From Vombatus ursinus (lineage: Eukaryota > Chordata > Mammalia > Diprotodontia > Vombatidae): a stretch of 64,000 nt of DNA. Below the pieces are notes generated by a model. It ran no database searches and was not told the DNA's origin. It saw only the letters and a list, made by a program, of their open reading frames with translations. Location: the NCBI RefSeq assembly GCF_900497805.2, contig NW_020954608.1:16044868-16108867 (forward strand). The letters are read 5' to 3'. The position numbers and the translations under genes were made by a program. Every line of letters starts with the position of its first letter. The first letter of the stretch is position 1. This document shows positions 44,247 to 55,994 of the stretch, piece by piece.

Positions 44247-45105
44247 AAGTTACACAGCAACTATTGGTCTGAATTAGTAGAAAGAATTGCTAAACCAATG
44301 AAACAACAGTTCAAAAAAAAATGAAGAAGAAACATCAGATGAGAAGGCATTGAGACCATGCAATCTTTACTGATGGAGAACTCAACCATGAATATGACCA
44401 AAAAATACAATTTCTATCCATACCATATTAGATCATCCCTTCTCATTTATAGCCTTTCGGGAGAGGGAGAAATTCATCAACTTCTTCAAGTTAGTTTGTT
44501 TTAATTAAATATATTTTTTGTAGGTTTCAAGGATTCTAGTTTATGGAACCACTATGAAATTGATCAAATTAAGAAGCTATCCAACTAGTATTTAGCTAAC
44601 ATGAATTACATATATTACATTATTATTAAATCTGTAGAGTGTGGCCTCCAGAGATGAACATGATGGCTTCCTGGCAGAAGAAGCAAGTCTAAATTATACA
44701 ATTTCTGAAAGATTAGCACTTTGATCTTAGCAATAAGTAGGGAAATGATTTAAAAAGCAACATGCAACCTCTACTCTACACACAAATGGCTACAACTTTC
44801 TGCCTCTTTAAAAAATGCCTTACATGCATGTATTGTGTTTTTAGGGGAATAAAAATTCTGTAGCGTGCCCAGTGTGTTTTTCTAGCCAAATAAATGGAAG
44901 TTCAAAAGGAACACAATATTATGCTTATATGATATCTGTATCACATATGTAACATTATGTGAGTGAAATTTTCATATATCAAAACCATATAAATAATATT
45001 ATTTGATTAAAAATTCTCAATTATAATCATGGATAACAGATTTTGAAGACTTGAGTAGGTTTTTTAAAGGAAATTCTACATTTATCTTTTTAATTATATG
45101 TACTA
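44247..45105. other. Unique AT-rich sequence
   Basis: Nothing recognised. Confidence 0.35.
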
Positions 45106-45107
45106 TT

Positions 45108-45312
45108 GACCTAGAAGACAGAATGCTGTAGTGTATGTCAGAAAGACCTGGGTTTGAATTCTGCCTCTGACACATACTGGTTGTATGACCCTGGCCTGGT
45201 TAAGTTATTTAATTATACAGTATCTTGGGAAAATGTCTAAGACTGAACATTGCAGAACAGTTGCTGAGCTGCATTACCAGAGGGAATTTCCACACTAGCA
45301 TGCCTTTTCATT
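45108..45312 (+). repeat. CORE-SINE variant with third tail
   Basis: Head 'GACAGAATGCTGTAGTG' with 'AGACCTGGGTTTGAATTCTG'. The tail is 'GTCTAAGACTGAACATTGCA', 'GAACAGTTGCTGAGCTGCAT' and 'TACCAGAGGGAATTTCC'. Same tail as 35238-35445. Confidence 0.7.
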
Positions 45313-45424
45313 GATGACATAAGACTAAATTCTTTTTTCATACCTTATCCTAAAAATACATCTTTGAACTTAATTAAGGAAACATGAGTGAAATGATGAA
45401 TATACAATTACTCCTTTGGGTATA

Positions 45425-45660
45425 TATTCAATTCAACATTTACTGAGCACCCACAGTGTATATGTGAGGAGTGGGAAAAGTGGATCTAAACATGAAAAAA
45501 TCAAAGTCTCTACCCCTATGAAGCTTACATTTTAAGAGAGTAAATATAAGAGGAATAAAAACATGATACAAAAAAGAAAGTGGAAGTACATGACAGACAC
45601 AGAATTCAGACTTCATAGGAGGGAATTTGAGGGCAAGGGGATTGGGAAACAGACAATATT
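45425..45660 (-). repeat. L2 LINE fragment, minus strand
   Basis: 'TATTCAATTCAACATTTACT', 'GAGCACCCACAGTGTATATG', 'AAGTCTCTACCCCTATGAAG' and 'CTTACATTTTAAGAGAG' are reverse L2 3' end order. Confidence 0.65.
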
Positions 45661-45709
45661 TGTCAAACCTGGTCATTGTTTATAACTGTCTCATGGACAG
45701 CAAAACAAC

Positions 45710-45955
45710 TTTAGAGGCAGCTAGGTGGTATAGTGGTAGAGTATGGCAATTCAAGTCAGGAGGAACTGAGTTCACATTTGGCTTCAGACACCTATTAGCT
45801 GTGTGACCATGGGAAAATCACTTCCCCTCTTTTTATCTCATTTTCCTCAACTGTGAAATGGGAATAATGATAGTACCTATGTTTCAGGATTTGTGAAGTG
45901 CTTAACACAGTGTCTGACACATGGTAGGTGTTACATAAAGACTTATTCCCATCTC
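45710..45955 (+). repeat. MIR SINE
   Basis: 'GCAGCTAGGTGGTATAGTGG', B-box region 'AGGAACTGAGTTCACATTTG', 'GTGTGACCATGGGAAAATCA' and the tail 'TGAAGTGCTTAACACAGTGT'. Confidence 0.8.
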
Positions 45956-46504
45956 TCCTTTCCACCTCTCCTTTTAAGAAAATCAGCCATCTTTCTGATT
46001 TTTGCAAGACCAAGTAAGTCCTTGTTCTCTGTTGTCATTTGTTAATTCAATCAACAAATACTTATTAAACACCTCCTAAGTACAGCAATAGTGGGCAAAG
46101 TGCCCTTGAAACTGTACCATGCAGGTGCCAATCTTGGTGGAGGATAGGCACTTCTTTCCACTCTAAGTGTTTAGCTGTATTTGGAGTTAGATATTATGTT
46201 ATCTCAGTACCATTTGTCAATACCTAATAAGTCTTCCATCGATTTTTGACTTCTATTAGTATATCTCGAAAGTATATGTTACCTCAAACCTGTCAAATTT
46301 AGATTTTTGATTTTAAGTTTAAAATCGCTGATTATCATACTATATTGTAATTAATATCTGATGAATTCCATATGTGATCTTGGTCTTCAGGTTTATCAGT
46401 CTATACTACTGTTCATTGCTTGATCATATCACCTACATTTCTATGGTATAATCTCTTTGTCTAGGAATTTCTGGCAAGTTCATCAACATCTCAATACCAT
46501 ATTT
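45956..46504. other. Unique sequence, with a short L2-like scrap at about 46042-46090
   Basis: 'TCAATCAACAAATACTTATT' and 'AAACACCTCCTAAGTACAG' resemble the reversed L2 terminus. The rest is not recognised. Confidence 0.4.
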
Positions 46505-47324
46505 ATTTTTAAAAAAAAGTAATTTTATTGATAGCTTTTGTTTTTAAATCACCAAAAATTCTCCTGGTATATCTCCCTCTATTCTTTCCACAGAACTGTT
46601 TCAAATAACAAATAATAATTTAAAGGACAAAAAAAAGAAGACGAATAAGAAATCAGCAAAACCATTCAATACATCAAGAAAAGTCTGGGATATATATGCA
46701 GTGTATTTTATCTGTGGACCTCCCACCACTGCAAGGAAGTGAGCTAGGAGAGTGTGCCTCTAATCCCTGTGCCCCCTTAGTTTAAGTTCAACATTGGGAC
46801 AAAATAAGGTACCCTTAGAGTCACTGAACAAATGATGTTTACTTTGCCCAAACACAGTAAGGATATATAGCAAGAAGACAGTGGGATTCAGCTTCTCTGT
46901 AAGGGCCCATTTGTCAACAAACTGAAAAGGCATATGGTTAGTACATCAGGGAATGGTGACTCTTGTGATCTTGAGCATCCACTAAATCTGAGAGGCACCA
47001 AGTCTACGTCAGGGAACCTGGGGCCAATCAGGTGACATGGGAAGGAGGAAGTTAGAGAAGCTGGGGAAGATGCCTCAGGAAAATGCAAGGGAAACTCAGT
47101 GTCTTCTTATATCTCTTCTCTGAGGCCATGTTTTCCTTGGTAATCATGCAACATTTGCTGTTGATTATTTTGTGATTGCTCTTTTTCTTTGGCGTTGTAG
47201 TCATTGGTGTATATTGTTTGCTTGGCTCTGCTTATTTCACTCTGTATCCATCATGGGAACCTTTCTCCACATCTCTGTATTTATCATATTTGTTCTTTCT
47301 TACCTCACAGTAATATTCCATTAT
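46505..47324 (-). repeat. L1 LINE 3' region, minus strand
   Basis: Reverse L1 text: 'AAATCACCAAAAATTCTCCT', 'CAAATAACAAATAATAATTT', 'GTGGACCTCCCACCACTGC', 'TTGTAGTCATTGGTGTATAT', 'GCTCTGCTTATTTCACTCTG' and 'CTTACCTCACAGTAATATTC'. About 0.8 kb, truncated on its 5' side by a MIR. Confidence 0.7.
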
Positions 47325-47325
47325 A

Positions 47326-47552
47326 ATATCTCACATGTATATGGTGCAATACAGTTTACACAGACTTTTCTATCTCTTATCTCATTTGATCCTGATAGTA
47401 AATTTATAACCTATATAGTGTACATATTTTCCCAATGGAATCTAAGGTTCAAAAAAGCCAAGGAATCTTTCTTAAGAACACACAGAGTCCAAATTTGAGC
47501 CTTGGTCTTCTCACTCCAAGACCAGATATCCATCACGCCATGCTGATCCAAA
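47326..47552 (-). repeat. MIR-type SINE, minus strand
   Basis: 'CTCTTATCTCATTTGATCCT', 'TAAGAACACACAGAGTCCAA', 'TTGAGCCTTGGTCTTCTCAC' and 'ATATCCATCACGCCATGCTG'. Diverged. Confidence 0.65.
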
Positions 47553-47654
47553 ATTTGAAAGAATATTAAATTGAGGTAACTAACAGATGACAATAAAATA
47601 TCCAGCCCAGACTATTTATATAAAGTTACATACCTGGCTACAGAAAGAGAGCCA

Positions 47655-47795
47655 TGAACTGCTGTGGAAAGGATAAGAGAATATGCTTTCTATTTGCAGT
47701 TCTGCCACTAGCTAACTATGTGACCTCGTGAAAATCAATCAAAACCCTCATCTGTAAAAAAAAGATTAGATTAGCTAACCTTGGTGGTTTCTTGT
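47655..47795 (+). repeat. MIR SINE fragment
   Basis: 'TTGCAGTTCTGCCACTAGCT' and 'ACTATGTGACCTCGTGAAAA', then 'CCTCATCTGTAAAAAAAAG'. Confidence 0.7.
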
Positions 47796-47802
47796 TTTAA
47801 CA

Positions 47803-47988
47803 TGGTAGAGTTCAAAGGACACTGACTCTGGAGTCAAAAGACTTGGGTTCAAAATCTTCCTCTGATGCCTATTACCTATATGACCTTGACCAAATCACCA
47901 AACCTCCCCAGGCCTCAGTCTCCTCCTCCAGAAGATTAAGGTATAGATTAGAAGGCCTTTCAATCTTAAAACTGTGATCCTAATGTCA
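47803..47988 (+). repeat. MIR/THER1 SINE
   Basis: 'AAAGGACACTGACTCTGGAG', 'GACTTGGGTTCAAAATCTTC', 'ATGACCTTGACCAAATCACC' and the tail 'CTTAAAACTGTGATCCTAAT'. Confidence 0.82.
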
Positions 47989-48081
47989 TGGCCCTTCCCT
48001 AGGACAGAATTGGGAACCAAATATGTATAGAATGTTACCATCAAAATTCCATCAATATTGATGGATAGCTACATTGATTTT

Positions 48082-48259
48082 TAAAGGCAATTTTATTTTA
48101 TTTTTTTTTTGGTTAGGCAATGGGGTTAAGTGACTTGCCCAGGGTCACACAGCTAATAAGTGTTATGTATCTGAGGCCAGATTTGAACTCAGGTCCTCCT
48201 GAATCTAGGGCTGGTGCTCTATCCACTGCGCCACCTAGCTGCCCCTAAAGGCAATTTTA
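48082..48259 (-). repeat. WSINE1-like tRNA SINE with perfect 14-bp target duplication
   Basis: On the plus strand: a T-rich tail, 'GGGGTTAAGTGACTTGCCCA', 'GGGTCACACAGCTAATAAGT', 'TTTGAACTCAGGTCCTCCTG' and the head 'CACTGCGCCACCTAGCTGCC'. It is flanked by identical TAAAGGCAATTTTA at 48082-48095 and 48246-48259. Of the SINEs here it is closest to a consensus-like state, so it is probably among the youngest. Confidence 0.93.
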
Positions 48260-48299
48260 GAGAAGGATACCTGTAGCCACAGGCTCCTTTATTCTATCA

Positions 48300-48378
48300 C
48301 AGAAGGGAAGGAGAGAAGAGGGAGGGAGGAGGAGGAAGAGGAGGAGAAGACAAAGGAGAAGGAGAAGAAGAAAGAGAG
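48300..48378 (+). repeat. (GGA)/(GAA)-rich polypurine tract
   Basis: About 75 bases of almost pure purine (AGGGAGGGAGGAGGAGGAAG and similar). Confidence 0.9.
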
Positions 48379-49670
48379 TTCTCCTAAAGTCAGTAAAAAT
48401 AACTATGAATGCTGTGCCTTGTAATCATACTCTAACCAAGCCTCTATTTCCTTTTCTGTCAGTAGCTCAGACTGTTAATTTGGAGGCTCTTTTAGTCTCC
48501 AAATATAACTGTGCTAGACTATACCAATTTTCAATAGGCTCTTTCTAAAATAGCTCCTCGTTTCAAATCTTGACTCTTCATTTTCTTCTACACGCTGGGT
48601 GGTTCTTTTGGTTTCAGTACTGTAAGTCCTCCTATGAGTTAGGTGGGATTTGCATCAAGTGAAGATTCTTCTGTCTGAATTTAGCAAGTCAGCAAGCGAC
48701 AACACCAGTATTTGTCACAATGAAGTACCGCTGAAGAAAATTGATCAGAAAGGAAGACAACAATGACTTGACAATACTCTGCCTCTCATTTCTCACCTTC
48801 TTTAAGTCCCATAACTACTGCAACTCCTTTTAAATACAAGCAGGGTGATTGACAAGCAGTTTGGGTAATTGCATGCATAATTTACATGGCAGTTTGAACA
48901 AGAAGCTGGGTTTTCATTTGTACAGACAGTCACACAAATGATATTCAAAGAGATTGTTTTAAGAATGACTTCTGATTGCAAAGACATTTTACCTTGTATT
49001 TTTCATTTCTTTAGAATTGTGAGATATATAAATAAGATGCAGCAGAGGGTTAATTGTGAAGTCAGACACATGGAGTAAATTTCCTCCAGATGCTTAAATT
49101 ATTGACCATATAGATGTTTAAGAATTTCTTCCCACACACTCAAGAAAGGAGAGAAATGAGAAGTCTGCTTAAAACATTCTCCTTGTCATAAGGGACAAAA
49201 GAGATAAGAACTAAACAGTTATTTCCTTTTAAATAATGATAACAAGGAACACTTGAATGCCTTAAAGGATATAGATTTTTGTCAGTTTGAGCACTTTCTC
49301 TCCACCAATCTAGTCCATATAGCTCTCTGTCTTAGAAGAAGGTATTTGACAGTTACCTTATTCTGAAATTTCATCACCTCTTTGGCTGACATTGTTATGA
49401 TGCTTTCTCATTTACCTAGGTCCTTCCTCAAACGACAGCCATACAGTCACAGTGAATCTATACATATAGCCTTTGTGATTTGCTAGAACCTGCCCAAGCT
49501 TGTACTTAGCCTTCAAGAAGTCAGGGTTAATTCAAGGAAAAGATGAGGCACTAGAGTATGGTTTCTGTGAAATAATAAAAAAAAATCTATATATCTGTTT
49601 ATAAAACAGTAAGATATAGATACATCTTGAAAAGGACATCATATACATGAAAACATATTGTTGTATCCAT
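48379..49670. other. Unique sequence
   Basis: Nothing recognised over 1.3 kb. Confidence 0.35.
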
Positions 49671-49671
49671 A

Positions 49672-49752
49672 ATGTGTATATATGTATATATATATATATA
49701 ATGTGTGTGTGTATGTATGTGTATGTATATGTATATATATATGTAAACATGT
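49672..49752 (+). repeat. (TA)n/(TG)n microsatellite
   Basis: Interleaved TATATATATA, GTGTGTGTGT and GTATATGTATAT units. The short frame across it is low complexity. Confidence 0.9.
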
Positions 49753-49928
49753 ATAATGTACTCTATATATCCCTATATGTATTATATTGGGAAGACAAAA
49801 AATGGTAAAAAATGTTTTTAATGATTCCTTTTGTAGAAAATAAACATTTCTACTAGCTTGAACGATAGGAAGAGACTTCTTCTGAAGAACTGCTTAGTTA
49901 TTAATTTGTTGGACACTAATAATAACAA

Positions 49929-50153
49929 CAGACAGCTAGGTGGTGCCTTGGATAGAATGCTGGTCCTGGAATTAGGGATACTCATCTTCCATACTTAGTA
50001 GCTATGTGACTCTGCGTAAGTCACTTAATTCTGTTTGCCTCAGTTTCCTCATCTGTAAAATAAGCTAGAGAAAGAAATGGCAAACCATTCCAGTATCTTT
50101 GCCAAGAAAACCGTAAATGGGGTGGTGAAGAGTCATACATGACTGAAAATGAC
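49929..50153 (+). repeat. MAR1-type CORE-SINE
   Basis: 'CAGACAGCTAGGTGGTGCCT', 'TATGTGACTCTGCGTAAGTC', 'AGAGAAAGAAATGGCAAACC', 'CAGTATCTTTGCCAAGAAAA' and the end 'CATACATGACTGAAAATGAC'. The terminal AACAACA run is replaced by a purine microsatellite. Confidence 0.9.
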
Positions 50154-50276
50154 AGAAGGAAAAGGAGGAGAAGAAAGAGGAGGAAAGGAAGAGAAAGAGG
50201 GGAATGAGGAGGAGGAGGAGAAGAAAGAAGAGGAGGAGTAAGGGGAACAAGGAGGGAAGGGAAAGAAAAGAACAAA
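50154..50276 (+). repeat. Polypurine (AGG/AAG)n tract
   Basis: About 120 bases that are nearly all A and G, sandwiched between a MAR1 (+) and a MIR (-). Two minus-strand frames run through it in different frames and are artefacts of its Ser/Leu/Pro-coding complement. Confidence 0.9.
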
Positions 50277-50279
50277 AAT

Positions 50280-50522
50280 AATAGCTAGCATTTATATAGT
50301 GCTTTAAGCTTCGCAAAACCCTTTACCAATGTTATCTCATTTTATCTCACAATAAATCTAAGAGGTGGGAGCAACTTTTATTCCAGATTTAGAGATGAAG
50401 AAACTGAGGCAAGAATGAAGTTCTCCCTACTCACAGTTAATAAATATCTGATACTGAATTTGAACACAGATTTTTCTGACTCCAGATCCAGTGCTCTATC
50501 TACTGTACCACCTAGCTGCCTA
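50280..50522 (-). repeat. MIR-type SINE, minus strand
   Basis: 'TAGCATTTATATAGTGCTTT', 'GATGAAGAAACTGAGGCAAG', 'TGAATTTGAACACAGATTTT' and 'GTACCACCTAGCTGCC'. Confidence 0.85.
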
Positions 50523-51115
50523 GGACCAAGAGAGATTCATTTTTTAAAGCATTAGGGAAATGGCAGTCTTTAACAGAGTCCTTGCCAACAGAGAGATGTA
50601 CTAGAATAAGCTCTTGAGGGTACTTCACATATAGTTCTTTGAACATCTATATTATTTCAAGCTCATGCCAACAAATGGGTTGAGCAATATTGCTTAATTA
50701 TGAAAATAATGGAACTCACTGGGAAGCCAAGTTCATTCCTTGGAAAGAAACACTGAATGTTATTACATTTTAGAGATGTGTTATAAATTTCTAAATTTAC
50801 TACAGTCTCAAAATGTCATAGAACATAAGAAATACCAATCATATAGCTCACTATTTTTCATTGGAGCCCAAATGCACATTTGCCTTACATGTCCAATCAT
50901 TTCTTCTTCCATGCCTGTATTCACATCAATCCAATGACTGAAAAGCTAGTCCTCCCCTAGAATCTAGGCATTTGGAGTGGGAAGAGGCTTCAGAAACAAC
51001 CTAGTTCAATGTATTTATAACACATAAAGCACACACACATGATCCCTGAATACAATATACCTTCTAAGTAGCCATACAACATTTACCTTAAAAACTGAAG
51101 AAGATGGAAACTCTT
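50523..51115. other. Unique sequence
   Basis: Nothing recognised. Confidence 0.35.
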
Positions 51116-51119
51116 TAGT

Positions 51120-51412
51120 GCACAAGGCACCCCATCACAGTTTTGGAGAGTGTGGATTACAAATTTCTCTGCACATAAACTGCCTCTGTGACTTCCATCC
51201 TTTGTTTCTACCTTCCTCCTTTGTAATCAAGCAAAGCAAGGCTTACATATTTTAAACATGACAAGCCTACAAATATTTGACAACTATCATGTGTCTCCCC
51301 CTCCCCACCAATCTTCTCTTCTCCCCACTAATCCATCCCATCCTTATTTTCCCCTAGTTATTTCAACTGATCTTCTTTGGCATGAACTCGATCTCCTCCG
51401 ATATCCATGAAA
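51120..51412 (-). repeat. L3/CR1 LINE 3' segment A
   Basis: Reverse CR1 order: 'AACTGCCTCTGTGACTTCCA', 'ACAAATATTTGACAACTATC', 'ATGTGTCTCCCCCTCCCC', 'CTTCTCTTCTCCCCACTAAT' and 'TTTGGCATGAACTCGATCTC'. Old and diverged. Confidence 0.7.
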
Positions 51413-51429
51413 GTTAGGAATCTCAGCTA

Positions 51430-51560
51430 AAAATCATCATTGCAGAATTTCTTGACAAGTAGTCATGTAGTTTCTGCTTGAAAATCATTAGTGACAGGGA
51501 ATCCACTACCTCTCAAGGTAGTCTGCTCCATTGTGAATAGCTCCAAATATTACAAAGGTT
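51430..51560 (-). repeat. L3/CR1 LINE 3' segment B (terminal part)
   Basis: 'AATTTCTTGACAAGTAGTCA', 'GTTTCTGCTTGAAAATCATT', 'AGTGACAGGGAATCCACTAC' and 'CTCTCAAGGTAGTCTGCTCC'. In CR1/L3 this block lies 3' of segment A, so on the plus strand it should precede it. Confidence 0.7.
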
Positions 51561-51654
51561 TAAGATTCTAAATCTTGACAAAGAATGTATTTAATTACAT
51601 GCTTTGGAATTTTCCCAGAAATTTAAATCAAAGCCCAATACCCTGTCCTGAACT

Positions 51655-51740
51655 GCATGTGTGTGTGCATATGCATGTATATGTAGATATGTGTTGTATA
51701 TGTGTATATATATATTTATATGCATGTATATATGTATAAT
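51655..51740 (+). repeat. (TG)/(TATG)/(TA)n microsatellite
   Basis: GTGTGTGTGC, ATATGCATGTATATG and TATATATATA units in series. Confidence 0.9.
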
Positions 51741-51884
51741 ATATATTAACATCTACTAGTATATGTAAATTATTGCTATAAATATTAACTATATTTTTGA
51801 GTTACATACACCTTCTTCTACATACATATTTCTGAAGTTTGTAGCTATGAATTTGCAACTGAAATTATTTTGTTAAGTGATTGT

Positions 51885-53265
51885 GACATTTTTTCTTTAA
51901 TACCCTGGGGTGAAGTTTATCTGGGCCTAGTCGCTTAAGTTCATTGAATGTAGGTATTAAATGTTCCCTTACTATCTCATTACTTACTTTTATGATTTTC
52001 CTTTAAGATGTTTTTTTTTAATTCTATTCCTCTCAGTCCAAAAATTATGCTTCTTGGTAGAGAAAACAGAAACAAATTACAAGTTGAAGAGTTCTTCCTA
52101 TTTTCTTTCTCTTGTTATCATTGGTGTGGATGCTTAAGGACAAATACAATCAATTGTTTTTCATCTTCCTCTAGTGCCCGTACATAGTTTGTTTTTTAAG
52201 GACCATTTTTTTGACCTTAAGCCACATTCATCAGCAGCATCAACTCATTTTGAGCTCTTATAGTCCTGACACTTTCACAGGACCATGGCTATGCTTGCAT
52301 CCATCTTCTATACGTCTTTTTAAAATCTGAATTGGTTGATGAATTCCCCATTCATTCTCCCCCTGTTCTTCTACAGTTGGATCATTTATTTTTATATCTT
52401 CTGATTTTCATTCTTAAGAGCATCCAATTTTTTTTCACTCAACTTCATCTATAGAATTTTAAGACACAAAATCCTACCTATCCTTTCTCTCAACATTTTA
52501 ACATCTGCTTTGCTAAAATCTAGGTTATATGCCAAACCATGACCCAGCTTTACTCTCCTCTTTTATCATGAAACCTAAGATAGGTCACTTCCTACTAAAT
52601 TTCTTATAATCTGTATTCTAATAATATAATTTGTATCCTAATTCCTATAATCTATACTGATCAAGGCTATACAAAGACTAACATCCCCCCTCACTACTTC
52701 TCTATCGAGGCGAGAGAAGAGTTTATCTGTTTAATTGTGGAAGAGTGTGATCATACCAAATGTCTGGAGTATAAAAATACCTCCTATCATGCCAACTCTG
52801 CATTCTGTTCTTTGAATTCATATAATTTTTCCTCTTGACTGTGTGGCTTCTTATGACTATGCAACTTCTATTTCTTCTTTCACCAAGTCTCACTCAGATT
52901 TTACACCATTCTCCCCTTTTTTACTTAACCAATTTTGTCACCAAACTATATGTTTTTCACAGTGCTTTTCTACCATTTAAAAATCCTTCTGAATTAACTA
53001 TTCCCTTCTGCAGACATATTCTAATCATGACATCCAACCCAACTCTCAGTGACGCCTAAGGGTTAAATTTTCCTCCTTGCACTAAGACCTCTAGTTCACC
53101 TTATTAGCACCATATCATTTTGCATTTAGGTATAGACAGCTGAAATAATAGGTTTTGCTGCTGCCTTTCTTCTTGGATATTATCTCTCATGAATTACTGA
53201 TTTTCCTTTCTGCTATTCCTTTCTGTGTAATAGAGGGTGGAGATTGCCTCTGTCCTTACTGATTG
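51885..53265 (-). repeat. Probable L3/CR1-like internal region
   Basis: 'GAGAAAACAGAAACAAATTA' then CAAGTTGAAGAGTTCTTCC, 'TTTTTGACCTTAAGCCACAT', 'CATTTTGAGCTCTTATAGTC', 'CATCTGCTTTGCTAAAATCT' and 'GAGTTTATCTGTTTAATTGT' are phrases I associate with the ancient L3/CR1 interior. No open frame survives. Confidence 0.45.
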
Positions 53266-53589
53266 CTTTCCATCACAGTTTCACCTAGCCTACATTCCAA
53301 CATAGGAGAAGCTACCATACAATGGAGAATGCTCTGAGACATGAAACACTTAGGATAACTTAAGCCTGGACATGAGTATTTCATGAAGCAGGCAGTGCAG
53401 ACTTGCAATAGAGATAGTAGCCATGTGGAACAGCTGCATGGAGAGCCTCTGACATGGGTAAAAGGAGAGAGAGTCTGGAATACAGAGAAAGTTTGATTTG
53501 GATATCATTAGGGTCTTTTGAAATTGACAGCACTTGCTAGCTATTGGCCAGGATAGAGAAGAAAGTGAATAAAAACAGATACTTGATTC

Positions 53590-54130
53590 ATTTCATTTGG
53601 CATATTCATTCAACAAGAATTTACTAAGCGCCTATAGTATTCTGGCTAGTTGGCTGGGTAAGACATATAATTTAGATAAGATTCAGTCCTAGTTTTATGG
53701 AGCTCTAGTCAGTAGATATGATATAAATATAGATTAGTATAACACATCATATTATATAAGTGAAATGAAAAGTTGCAAAAGAAAGTATTATGTGAACCTT
53801 AAGCTAGAAGATCATTTCTTAACACGGATCAGAAAAAAGCAACATGAGGAAGCTTGCATATGAACTGGTTTGTAAATGGTCATTTAGAACTTTACAAAGA
53901 GGATGAGTAGTTCCATGCATTGGAGAAAATGTGAGCAAAGTCACATGATGATGAGAGACACAGGGTGTCTTCAGGAGGCAGAGAATAATAGCTTACACTG
54001 AACTGATGGCAGATTATGGGAGAAAGCTAGAAAGGCAAAAAGTGGGTAAATTTATCTCTGGAGCCTTTGGGAGCCACTTAGCTGAGGAACAACATGACCA
54101 GACCTGGCAGCTACATGAGGGATATAACTG
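53590..54130 (-). repeat. L2 LINE, minus strand
   Basis: 'CATATTCATTCAACAAGAAT', 'TTACTAAGCGCCTATAGTAT', 'GATTCAGTCCTAGTTTTATG', 'TGGAGAAAATGTGAGCAAAG' and 'GAGGAACAACATGACCAGAC'. Confidence 0.7.
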
Positions 54131-54560
54131 AACATCTAGTATAATGTTTTGGAAACAAACAGTATTATGGTAGGAGCAAAATCCTAACCCCTCCCCTCAT
54201 GCAAGTTAGGCTAGTTTTTCTTTTAAAGACAATGGTTATTTAAAAGGTGATGTATTCCTTGAGATTTGGTTGACTCAAGGGAGGAAAGGCTGAGACTGTT
54301 AATGTCACATCTTCACCACCTGAGGAAAAAACAGTCATAAGAATTATCAAGGATATTTGGATGCTTGGCTGGACAATCATGTTTTGTAACTCAGTCAGGA
54401 AAGTTACTCTCAGCTGAATCAACTACAGGTATCTTTCTTCTGTCACTAAGTAAATCTTCATTTGTTATCTATTAAAATGACCCATAACTATCTCCTTTCA
54501 TTCTAATATAGAACCTAACTACCAGGGGGCTGACTTGAATCAGGCCTGGTCCACAAGAAT
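54131..54560. other. Unique sequence
   Basis: Nothing recognised. Confidence 0.35.
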
Positions 54561-54569
54561 ATTCAATAA

Positions 54570-55775
54570 ATATTTTAAAGTTAAACATTGTTTTGTTTTC
54601 CAATTATGGTGCATTTATATTTCTTCCTCCCATCTCTCTTCTCCCCACCCCAAGAAAATCTTGCAAGAAAGTCAAGAAAAAAACATTGCCATATTAATCA
54701 TGCTTAAAAATGCATCTCATTTGGCATATTAGTATATCACCTTTGTGTCAGGAAATGAGTAGCATTCCTCATCACTGGTCCTTTGGAATCATGGTTGATA
54801 ACTGTATTGATCAGAATTGTTGTGCTTAGAAATCATTCATTTTTACAAATTTGTTTAGTAAAAATTATTCTCCTCTTTCTTTTTATTTCATTTTACTTCA
54901 GTTCAACTCTCTGAAACCATCTCTTTTATCATTTCTTATGGCATAGCAAGATTCTTACAGCACAATAATATTCTATTTATGTTCTATAATTTCTTCAACT
55001 ACTCCCCATTTTATGGGCACTTCCTTGGCACCCATTAGTTCTTTGTAACTACAAAAAAAAGCTTCTATAAATATTTTGTACAAATAGAACCTTTGCTTCT
55101 TTTTTTCATCTCTTTGGGGTATGGGCTGGGTAGTGGCATATCTCAGTCAAAGGATAAGCATAGTTTATAAGTTTGGAAAAACACTTCTAAATTGCTTTCC
55201 CAAATGGACAGACTAATTAATAGCTTTAACAACAATGCATCAATGTCATTTTTAAATAGTCCATCTACTGTTTGTCACTTTTTTGTCAAATTTGATAATT
55301 TGATAGATTTGAGGTATCAGAGTTGCTCTGATTCCCTTTTTTTCTAATTAGTAATGATTTTGGAGCATATTTTCAAATACATACAGATTTCTAATGACAT
55401 CTATTCACGTCCTTTGACAATTTTTCAGTTGGGGAATAGCTCTTATTCTTATCAATTTGAATCAGTTCCTTACATAGCTCAGAAATCAGATATTTATCAG
55501 GGAACCATGCTATAAAGATTTTTTCCAGTTAACTTTTATTTTTATTCTATAAATTTTTATCTATTCACTTATATTTAAATTTATGTCTCCTTAGGTCTCA
55601 CTATTCAAACAAGCTATACTGCTTTCTTTTACCAAAATATTTGAGAGTAAAATACTCACTGCATTTTCCAGACATTTATAAAAAATGTTCTATTTATAAT
55701 TATTGCTCTTCCCCTGGTTATGACTAAATATGTTTCCCTTTTTTTTGGTAAGCAGACCTGCCATTAAAAATCTTT
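54570..55775 (-). repeat. L1 LINE 3' portion, about 1.2 kb, minus strand
   Basis: It starts with the 3' tail 'GTTAAACATTGTTTTGTTTT' and a CCCATCTCTCTTCTCCCCACC tract. 'CATCACTGGTCCTTTGGAAT', 'GCACAATAATATTCTATTTA', 'CCCCATTTTATGGGCACTTC', 'TTTGGGGTATGGGCTGGGTA', 'TTGCTTTCCCAAATGGACAG' and 'GGAGCATATTTTCAAATACA' follow. This is the longest ordinary L1 piece in the window and is 5'-truncated. Confidence 0.8.
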
Positions 55776-55994
55776 TGTTGGAAGCTAGTTTCTTTCTTTT
55801 AAGAGAACAAATGCAGTTAATATCTTACCATATTTCACAGAGTATAAGTTGACCTGAAAATATGTCAAATTGGATTTCTCTGCATAAAAGTGAGTTTTGA
55901 CATATTTCCCCCCAGCCTGCCAACTCATTTATTCATTACTTTCTATTTTTCAGAACTCTCCCAAGCTAAATTCCTAAGCATACTTCTATGGCTT

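Noticed and set aside
50021-50316. Two proline/serine/leucine-rich minus-strand frames
   Set aside because: They translate the complement of a polypurine tract flanked by SINEs.
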